Shown: positions 1 through 5,290 of the stretch, in pieces
Layout: each line of letters opens with the position of its first letter
Position numbering within the stretch: the first letter of the stretch is position 1
From: an uncultured Phycisphaerales bacterium
GTDB taxonomy: Bacteria > Planctomycetota > Phycisphaerae > WQYP01
Length of the DNA: 5,290 bases
Direction of reading: 5' to 3'
NCBI GenBank assembly: GCA_937901265.1
Contig: CALCHA010000165.1
Span: 1 to 5,290, forward strand
Translations under genes and position numbers: made by a program
Notes under the pieces: model-generated
Told to the model about the DNA's origin: nothing
What the model saw: the letters and a program-made list of their open reading frames with translations, nothing else
Databases searched by the model: none

Positions 1-1
1 C

Positions 2-145
2 GCGGCCGACAGCAGCACCAAAGAGGTGCCGCAGACGCAGCGCGCTCGTGAACTTGGCGTGAGGCGCGAGAAGCGTCGAGAGCCCGAGCGGGGCAGCGCG
101 TGGGCGGGTTCCTCCGCGGAAGCGGATATGGGCCTTGGCTTTTAA
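2..145 (+). CDS. Possible 3' end of a convergent gene (weak)
   Basis: From the left edge a plus-strand frame stays open for 47 codons and ends in TAA at 143-145, 12 bases before the GH3 stop at 158-160. The translation is hydrophilic and rich in Arg and Glu (it includes RARELGVRREKRREPERGS) and resembles no family I recognise. Roughly three quarters of its codons end in G or C, which fits coding sequence in this genome but is also expected by chance at this base composition. If real, it is the C-terminus of a gene converging on the GH3 gene. It may equally be non-coding spacer. The start lies outside the window. Confidence 0.2.
   Translation, partial: AADSSTKEVPQTQRARELGVRREKRREPERGSAWAGSSAEADMGLGF
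12..32 (-). other. Small hairpin downstream of the GH3 gene
   Basis: Read on the minus strand, the 8-base arms GCGGCACC and GGTGCTGC flank a 5-base loop (TCTTT). All eight positions can pair in RNA, one of them as G-U. On the plus strand the same position is an A-C mismatch, so the structure favours a minus-strand transcript, the direction of the GH3 operon. It starts about 125 bases after the GH3 stop. No U-tract follows, so it does not qualify as an intrinsic terminator. It could be a 3'-end stabilising hairpin, part of a following gene, or chance in GC-rich DNA. Confidence 0.3.
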
Positions 146-157
146 GGACGGCCGAGA

Positions 158-2293
158 CTACCGGATATCGATGGTCTGTCGCTGGCGGATGTCGCCGGAC
201 GAACTTCCCACCATCAATTCATACTGGCCGGGATCGACGACGTAGCGGTGCTGCCCTTCGCTCCAAAAACCAAGATCAGCGATGTTTAGCGGCAGGTGCA
301 ACGTCTGCGTCTGCCCTTTCGCGATGGCGACGCGCGTAAAACCCTTCAGCTGCATCTTGGGGCGGTCGGGATGGGCCTGGAGCTTCCGGACGTACAACTG
401 CGCCACCTCTTCACCCTCCAGCGGCCCGCTGTTGGTCAGTGGGAAAGCGATGTCGATTTTCTCGTCGGCCGCCGCGTGGTCCGGGGCGGAGAGCGGGCCG
501 TAGTCAAATTGCGTATAGCTTAAGCCGTGGCCAAAGGGATAGCTGACCGGCGTCCGCGCGTACATGTAGGTGCGGCCATTGGTGATGCTGTAGTCGTCCA
601 TCGGGGGCAGGTCGTCGGCGCTGCGATGAAAGGTCATCGGCAGCCGGCCGGCCGGGTTGTACCGCCCCAGCAGCACGTCCGCCGTCGCTGTGCCGCCCGC
701 CTCGCCCGGGTACCACACATTGAGAATCGCCGGCACGTGGTCCTTCATCCATTCCACGCCGATGGGGCTGCCCCCCTCCAGCACCACGATGGTCAGCGGG
801 TTGGCGGCGACGACCTTCTCCAGAAAGTGCTGCTGCTCGTCATTCAAATCCAGCGAAAAGCGGTCGATCCCCTCCTTCTCCATTTTGATGTTCAGCCCGA
901 CAACCACCACGGCAACCGTGCTTGTCGCCGCCAGATGCACGCAGCGGTCCAGATCGCTCCAGTCAGCGGTATTGATCTGCACGCGGTCGCCCACGCTGGT
1001 ACGCATTGCGTCGAGGATCGTCGGTGCCGCACCGGCCGACGTCTGCGCGGAATATGCGCCATACTGATTGACGTTCGCATAGGGGCCGAGCACGGCAATC
1101 GAGTCGACGCGTCGCAGGTCCAGCGGGAGCAGCTTTTCAAACCCGAATCCCTTGGGGGCGGGATCGTTTTTCATCAGCACGATCGCTTCCTGCGAGCTCT
1201 TGAGTGCCAGCGCCAGATGCTGCCTGGAGCCCACCGCAGTCGCGGCGGTCACTTTGGTAAAGGGCACCTGGTCGGGAGGATCAAGAATGCCCAGGCGCAG
1301 ACGCAGGGTGAGATTCTGCGTGACGGCCCGGTCCAGCGTTTCCAGAGACACACGTTTGGTGTTCACCGCCTCCACAACCGCATCGCCCAGCGGCCGCTGA
1401 TCGCAGATCACGTCGATACCCGCGTTCATGGCGTCGGCGACGGCCTCCACGTCGTTGGAGGCATAGCCGTGACCGCGGATGAGCTGCGTGACAGCCGTCC
1501 AGTCGGTCACCACGGAGCCCTGAAAATGCCACTCGTCGCGCAGCACGTCGGTCAGCAGCCACTTGTTGGCGGTGCAGGGGATGTTGTTGATCTCGTTGTG
1601 CGCCGCCATCACCGACAGGGCGTGGCCCTCGGTGAAGGCGGCCTGGAATGCGGGAAAGTAGTAGTCCCGCAGGATACTCTCGGAGACATGCACGTCGCGC
1701 GACATGCGGCCGATCTCCTGGCTGTGGGCCGCGAAATGCTTCGGCGTGGCGATGGCCTTGAGGTATTTGGGGTCGTCCCCCTGGATGCCCTCGACATAGG
1801 CGACGCCGATACGCCCGGTCAGGTAGGGGTCCTCGCCGTAGGTTTCCTCGGTGCGGCCCCAGCGCGGAACGCGTGCCATGTTGATCGTCGGGCACCAGAG
1901 CATGAGGCCAAGGTAACGTGCGCCATCGGGATCATACTTCGCGCGGGCTTCGTCGGAGATGGCCGAGGCGACCTGCTTGATGAGCGCCGGGTCCCAGGTC
2001 GCCCCCATGCCGATGGCTTCGGGATAGATCGTCGCGCGGCCGGCGCGGCCAACACCGTGGAGGGCCTCGCTCCACCAGTTGCAGCCCTTGAGCCCGAGGC
2101 GCGGAAGGGCGGGGGCGGCCATGAGCACCTGCGATGCCTTTTCCGCAAGGCTCATCCGCGCCGTCAGGTCCGCCGCCCGCTCCTCGAAGGACAGTGCCAG
2201 ATTTTTGTAAGCGGGTGCGTCGGCGGCACGCGCCGGCAGCGCGCCGGCGGCGGCCAATATCAGCACCAGGGATAAGCAGGTCGTCGGCTTCAT
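158..2293 (-). CDS. Secreted glycoside hydrolase family 3 exo-beta-glycosidase (beta-xylosidase/beta-glucosidase type)
   Basis: This 711-residue protein should hydrolyse terminal non-reducing beta-xylosyl or beta-glucosyl residues by a retaining mechanism, outside the cytoplasm. Residues 1-23 form a signal peptide: short basic start, hydrophobic core 7-19, and an ARA cleavage site before A24. No lipobox cysteine follows the core. The N-terminal (beta/alpha)8 domain spans about 35-340, with NWWSEALHGV (72-81), RWGRTEETYGEDP (144-156), KH (185-186) and the nucleophile D264 in VVTDW. The alpha/beta sandwich domain spans about 365-585; E472 or E474 in MEKEGIDR is the likely acid/base, and NPAGRLPMTF (546-555) and YPFGHGLSYTQFDY (585-598) are typical. 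A fibronectin-III-like domain follows from about 612 to the end. Length is normal for family members without a PA14 insertion, and nothing is broken. The start is fixed by the signal peptide and by a purine-rich site 7 bases upstream. It lies directly behind the membrane-GH10 gene in one operon. Xylosidase versus glucosidase is unresolved, because the motifs are mixed. Confidence 0.93.
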   Translation of the reverse strand: MKPTTCLSLVLILAAAGALPARAADAPAYKNLALSFEERAADLTARMSLAEKASQVLMAAPALPRLGLKGCNWWSEALHGVGRAGRATIYPEAIGMGATWDPALIKQVASAISDEARAKYDPDGARYLGLMLWCPTINMARVPRWGRTEETYGEDPYLTGRIGVAYVEGIQGDDPKYLKAIATPKHFAAHSQEIGRMSRDVHVSESILRDYYFPAFQAAFTEGHALSVMAAHNEINNIPCTANKWLLTDVLRDEWHFQGSVVTDWTAVTQLIRGHGYASNDVEAVADAMNAGIDVICDQRPLGDAVVEAVNTKRVSLETLDRAVTQNLTLRLRLGILDPPDQVPFTKVTAATAVGSRQHLALALKSSQEAIVLMKNDPAPKGFGFEKLLPLDLRRVDSIAVLGPYANVNQYGAYSAQTSAGAAPTILDAMRTSVGDRVQINTADWSDLDRCVHLAATSTVAVVVVGLNIKMEKEGIDRFSLDLNDEQQHFLEKVVAANPLTIVVLEGGSPIGVEWMKDHVPAILNVWYPGEAGGTATADVLLGRYNPAGRLPMTFHRSADDLPPMDDYSITNGRTYMYARTPVSYPFGHGLSYTQFDYGPLSAPDHAAADEKIDIAFPLTNSGPLEGEEVAQLYVRKLQAHPDRPKMQLKGFTRVAIAKGQTQTLHLPLNIADLGFWSEGQHRYVVDPGQYELMVGSSSGDIRQRQTIDIR

Positions 2294-5290
2294 TCAGTGG
2301 CTTTCCATCAGCGTGTTGTCCGGCGTCAGCCGAAACTGGAAACGATTGGGCGCGCCGGGCTGCAGGGCAAAGGTGGGCGGAACGGGGGGGCCTTCGGCGG
2401 TCGTGACGGTGAGCGTGTAGGCGCCCTGAAACCCGCGAAAGGCCAGGGGGCCATCCGCTGGCAGCGGCGCGTCCGTTTCGGTCCGCCACTTCTGCGTGAT
2501 CAGCCGCTTGAGCGCCGTGAAGGCCGGCGTCGGCTCGCCCTGGGCATCAAGCAGCCCCTCGCCCGGAAGCCAGGTGTCGGCGGTGAGCCCCATCACGTTG
2601 ATCGCCTCGACATCCGGATGGCTGAAACAGAGGATGAAAAAGCGTTCGTAATATTCCGCCTGCAGCTCGGGCGTCCAGCGTCCCTCGCGCACGTCGCCCT
2701 CGATCCGCGCACCCACCGGCACGCCGAAGTCGCCGATGTGCACCGGAATGCCCTCCGCGGCAAAGGCGTCGAGCACGCTGTAGAGGTCGCTTCCCGACGC
2801 CCAGAGGCCGGTCGGCCGCCGCGCCTGGAGGGTAAAGAAATCCACCTTCACCCCCGCTTTTTTCAGCCGGCGAAGGTCTTCGATCGCCGGCACGTCGGGC
2901 GGAGGGGACTGCGATTGCTGCGGGTTGGATGTCCAAAGCCGCACGTCGTCAGAAACGCCCAGCCGGGCGTGGGGTGCCAGCTTGCGGAATTGCGCGAAGA
3001 GTGCCGCCGCCTGATCGATCGATCGCCGCTGGCTGATGATCTGCCAGTCCGTGATGCGCTCGCTGTAGCGCTTCGCGAGATCCGCCGCGTGCAGCCGCAG
3101 GTAGGTCGTGCCGTCGCCCGATTTCGTCCACGCCGGCGCTGCGCTGGCCACCGCTTCAAACTCCGGGCGCACCTGGTGTTCGTCGCACCATGCGACGTAG
3201 GCGTCCAGATCGTCGTAGCTTGTTTTTCCCCTTGCCGGCTCGGTGAATCGCCACTGGCTGGAGAACGCGATCGTCGAGGCGTTGAACACCTCCAGGAATT
3301 TGTCCAGTTCCGCCGGCGTGACCGCGGGCGGCTTGTAATCCGCGCCGATGTCCACCGACGGCAGCTTGAAAAAGGGGATGCTCGCCCCGAATGAAAAATT
3401 GCTCGAGGTCTGTACCAGGTGAATCTGCGCATGCTGCAGCGGTTGACCCGCGTCATCCAGAATGCGAATCTGCCCGTCCGATTTGCGGAACTTCTCGATG
3501 TTGGGCAGCGCCGTGGACCGCAGGAACGCGTCTTCGCCCGTCAGCTCGACCGAGTGCGTCTCGGAGCTCACCACCGCCACTTCCGGCCGATAAATCGCCC
3601 ACGTCCCGTTGTCATAGACCTTGTCGAGCGTCCGTGCATCACTGTGGGGCAGGACGATGTACTGCGCGTCGAAGCGGCCTGCCAGCGCCACCAGTTGCGG
3701 GTCTGCGAGGCGGTCCAGCGGCTTACCGGGCGCCATCAGCGTCTTGCCATCAGGGTCCTTCAGGATCCCGGGATTCAGCGCCACCATGCGGTCCCACCAG
3801 GGGCGGGAAAATGCGGCGCTGAAGTAGAGCTGCGTGCCGTCGCGCATCTCGCCGACGATCGCGCGCTGCGAGTAGAGGCGAAAGCTCACCCCCGCCTGGG
3901 GTGCAGCGGGCGTGAGAAAGAGGGCGTCAGTCGCTGTGTGGTCCGCGGCCCAGCGCTGCGCGTCAAGCCACGGGTTCATGGGCTGGCGGTGGGCCAGCAG
4001 CGGCGGCAGCAGCAGGGCGACCGCGATCGCCGCCACCAGGAAATTGGCCGCAATGAACGTTATCCGCAGCGGCCGCGAAAGTTTCAGCAGCGAGAGCGCC
4101 CAGAATCCGATGATCGTCAGCAGCAGTACCGCGCCCGCCAGATGCAGCGTGAGCGCGCCGGCCGCGGCGTTCAGGGAGGCCCAATGGGTGTCGGGCGGCA
4201 GGCCGGGAATGATGAACGCCAGCGACTGCCACGCCCAAAGGGTCGTCAGCAATGCCAGCGTTGCCAGCAGCGCCTGCGCCCACCCCAGCCTCCCGCTGAT
4301 CAGTGCCACCAGCAGTGCGATCGACAGCGCCAGAGGCAGCAGGGACACCAGGGCCGGCAGGGCCACCACTGCGGCGGTAAAGATCGCGCTGAAAATTTCC
4401 ATCCCCACCTGCCACCGCCTCACCCGCGCGGGCCGCGCGAAGGCCAGACGCAACGCCGCCACGCACCCATGGGCAATGATCAAAATCGCCAGCACCAGCA
4501 GCAGCGCGGAGGCGCGGAAAAATTGCGCCCGGATCACCAGCGGCACGGGATACACATCGGTGAACAAGAACCCTGCCGCGAAGAGCACCCCCGCCGCCCC
4601 CGCCAGCAGCAGCGTCTTGCGGCGTTGCGCCGGGCGCATCGGGAAGGACATCGCCAGCGCCGCCAGGGCGATCATGCAGACGAACCGCGGCACTTCGGTA
4701 TCGCCGGCCACCCACCAGGAGGAGGGAAAGCTGTGGTCCGCCGAGCGAATATGCATCAATTGCAGCCACTGCGCGTCGAACTGCTGGTGTTGGCTGGCCA
4801 TGAGCACCAGCGCCGGCGCCGCGCAAAGCAGAAACAGGCCGCAGGCCGCCGCCAGACGCCGCACGCCCACGCTGCGGATCTGGCACAGCGCCACGATGCC
4901 CATCAGCAATGCCACATGCCCCGCCTCCAGCGCGTGCAGGTTGGCTGTCAGCCCCGCCAAGGTGAACGCCGCCAGATAGCGTTTACGAAAAAACAGGCCC
5001 AGCGACAGGAGGCACAGCGGAAAGACCGCCCAGGTGTGCGTGAACCCGGGCGAATAAATGGTCGCACCGGCAAGCGCCGCGTGCTGCCCCGCGAGAAGCA
5101 GCACGAACGCCGCCGGAGTGGTCCAGCGGTCACGGAAGAGCGACCGCGACAAAAACGCCACCGCCGCAAAGACCGCTGCCGTCGTTAAAAAGTGCAGCAG
5201 CAGGTAAAGCGACGTGACCGGCAGCACCGTCAGCAAACTTCCGCACAAAAGGAAAAAGTAACTGGGGTAGGCGTGAAGCGTGTCGGCCAC
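2294..5290 (-). CDS. Polytopic membrane protein (DUF6798-like) fused to a GH10-like, probably catalytically dead module; 5' end outside window
   Basis: The frame is open to the window edge, so the GTG at 5290 is probably not the true start; 998 residues are visible, ending in TGA at 2294-2296. Residues 10 to about 432 hold roughly 12-13 hydrophobic segments, with an NLH motif (117-119) and an extramembrane 'HSFPSSWW' stretch (186-193) that recall DUF6798/GT-C-like membrane proteins. Residues 433-570 are soluble ('WLDAQRWAADHTATDALFLTP' region to 'WAIYRPE') and match the domain that usually ends such proteins. From about 580 a second protein type continues in frame: a beta module with 'IEKFRKSDGQIRILD' (597-612), FSFG (632-635), then a GH10-like barrel to about 935 with EPARGK (684-689), LGVSDD (777-782), LQ (821-822), YYERFF (880-885) and W907, and a beta tail (945-990). 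The GH10 acid/base WDVVNE reads WQIISQ (Q754) and the nucleophile TE-type motif reads HIGDFGV (D854). The soluble part is probably extracytoplasmic. Domain assignment is good; substrate and role are unknown. Glycan binding without hydrolysis is inference. Confidence 0.8.
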   Translation of the reverse strand: MADTLHAYPSYFFLLCGSLLTVLPVTSLYLLLHFLTTAAVFAAVAFLSRSLFRDRWTTPAAFVLLLAGQHAALAGATIYSPGFTHTWAVFPLCLLSLGLFFRKRYLAAFTLAGLTANLHALEAGHVALLMGIVALCQIRSVGVRRLAAACGLFLLCAAPALVLMASQHQQFDAQWLQLMHIRSADHSFPSSWWVAGDTEVPRFVCMIALAALAMSFPMRPAQRRKTLLLAGAAGVLFAAGFLFTDVYPVPLVIRAQFFRASALLLVLAILIIAHGCVAALRLAFARPARVRRWQVGMEIFSAIFTAAVVALPALVSLLPLALSIALLVALISGRLGWAQALLATLALLTTLWAWQSLAFIIPGLPPDTHWASLNAAAGALTLHLAGAVLLLTIIGFWALSLLKLSRPLRITFIAANFLVAAIAVALLLPPLLAHRQPMNPWLDAQRWAADHTATDALFLTPAAPQAGVSFRLYSQRAIVGEMRDGTQLYFSAAFSRPWWDRMVALNPGILKDPDGKTLMAPGKPLDRLADPQLVALAGRFDAQYIVLPHSDARTLDKVYDNGTWAIYRPEVAVVSSETHSVELTGEDAFLRSTALPNIEKFRKSDGQIRILDDAGQPLQHAQIHLVQTSSNFSFGASIPFFKLPSVDIGADYKPPAVTPAELDKFLEVFNASTIAFSSQWRFTEPARGKTSYDDLDAYVAWCDEHQVRPEFEAVASAAPAWTKSGDGTTYLRLHAADLAKRYSERITDWQIISQRRSIDQAAALFAQFRKLAPHARLGVSDDVRLWTSNPQQSQSPPPDVPAIEDLRRLKKAGVKVDFFTLQARRPTGLWASGSDLYSVLDAFAAEGIPVHIGDFGVPVGARIEGDVREGRWTPELQAEYYERFFILCFSHPDVEAINVMGLTADTWLPGEGLLDAQGEPTPAFTALKRLITQKWRTETDAPLPADGPLAFRGFQGAYTLTVTTAEGPPVPPTFALQPGAPNRFQFRLTPDNTLMESH
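2301..2306 (-). promoter_or_regulatory. Shine-Dalgarno-like site of the GH3 gene, inside the end of the upstream gene
   Basis: On the minus strand the sequence GGAAAG lies 7 bases before the ATG at 2293-2291, within the last codons (Met-Glu-Ser-His-stop) of the membrane-GH10 gene. The stop TGA (2296-2294) touches the ATG directly. The arrangement suggests that ribosomes finishing the first gene re-initiate on the GH3 gene. The match to the consensus is partial, so the spacing and the zero gap carry most of the weight. Confidence 0.55.

Noticed and set aside
111..157. Palindromic TCCGCGGA and short CCTT/AAGG arms after the GH3 stop, considered as a rho-independent terminator
   Set aside because: The stems are only 4 bp and have no U-tract on either strand.
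2384..2390. Run of seven G (C on the coding strand) near the 3' end of the membrane-GH10 gene, considered as a phase-variation tract or frameshift
   Set aside because: The frame stays intact through the run (Gly-Pro-Pro-Val-Pro-Pro) and reaches a sensible C-terminus and a stop adjacent to the next start. Seven bases in GC-rich DNA is unremarkable.
2858..2863. Six-A run on the coding strand in the LKKAGVK stretch, considered as a programmed slippage site
   Set aside because: No alternative frame of useful length follows, no stimulatory hairpin is evident, and the KK codons suit the expected GH10-like helix.
527..5188. Very long plus-strand open frames opposite both genes (527-2275, 2297-3394, 3419-5188)
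   Set aside because: All lie in the frame that is codon-aligned with the minus-strand genes. There, stops arise only opposite TTA, CTA or TCA codons, which GC-rich genes avoid. The translations are Arg/Gln/His-rich with no family motifs, while the minus strand encodes clear GH3 and GH10-like proteins.
1..5290. CRISPR array, tRNA/rRNA genes, insertion sequence ends or attachment sites
   Set aside because: No spaced direct repeats, RNA-gene cores, transposase-like frames or terminal inverted repeats were seen. Two protein-coding genes fill nearly the whole window.
5280..5290. GTG at the window edge as the start of the membrane protein
   Set aside because: The first visible residues already lead into a membrane segment of a protein type with further N-terminal helices, and the frame is open to the edge. 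The gene is best treated as truncated by the window.

Overview
The window is GC-rich (well over 60% by eye), with strongly GC-ending codons. It carries two same-strand (minus) genes for carbohydrate-active proteins, read from right to left. The organism looks like a polysaccharide-degrading bacterium of the Planctomycetota/Verrucomicrobiota kind (Phycisphaerae would fit). The reasons are the style of the GH3 protein, the GH10 N-terminal module that begins with an 'IEKFRKSDGQ' stretch, and a multi-spanning membrane protein resembling DUF6798 proteins. This placement rests on family resemblance, not on a marker gene.

Layout from right to left. (1) 5290 to 2294, minus: a large membrane protein whose 5' end lies outside the window. 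About 430 residues of hydrophobic segments are followed by a roughly 130-residue extracytoplasmic-type domain, and then, in the same open frame, by a full-length GH10-like (endo-xylanase fold) module and a short beta-rich tail. The GH10-like module keeps the landmarks of the fold, but both catalytic glutamates appear to be replaced (Q754 and D854), so it is probably not an active xylanase. (2) 2293 to 158, minus: a secreted GH3 exo-beta-glycosidase with signal peptide, catalytic residues and C-terminal fibronectin-III-like domain all intact. Its ATG follows the TGA of the first gene with no gap, so the two are almost certainly co-transcribed and probably translationally coupled. (3) 1 to 157: a short left-end stretch with no certain gene. 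It contains a plus-strand open frame that could be the 3' end of a convergent gene, and a small hairpin.

Working model (inference): the pair acts outside the cytoplasmic membrane on a beta-linked glycan. The membrane protein would hold a non-catalytic glycan-recognising GH10 fold at the cell surface or in the periplasm, and the GH3 enzyme would remove terminal xylose or glucose from the same glycan. The GH10-like pseudoenzyme fused to a membrane protein is the most unusual item here.
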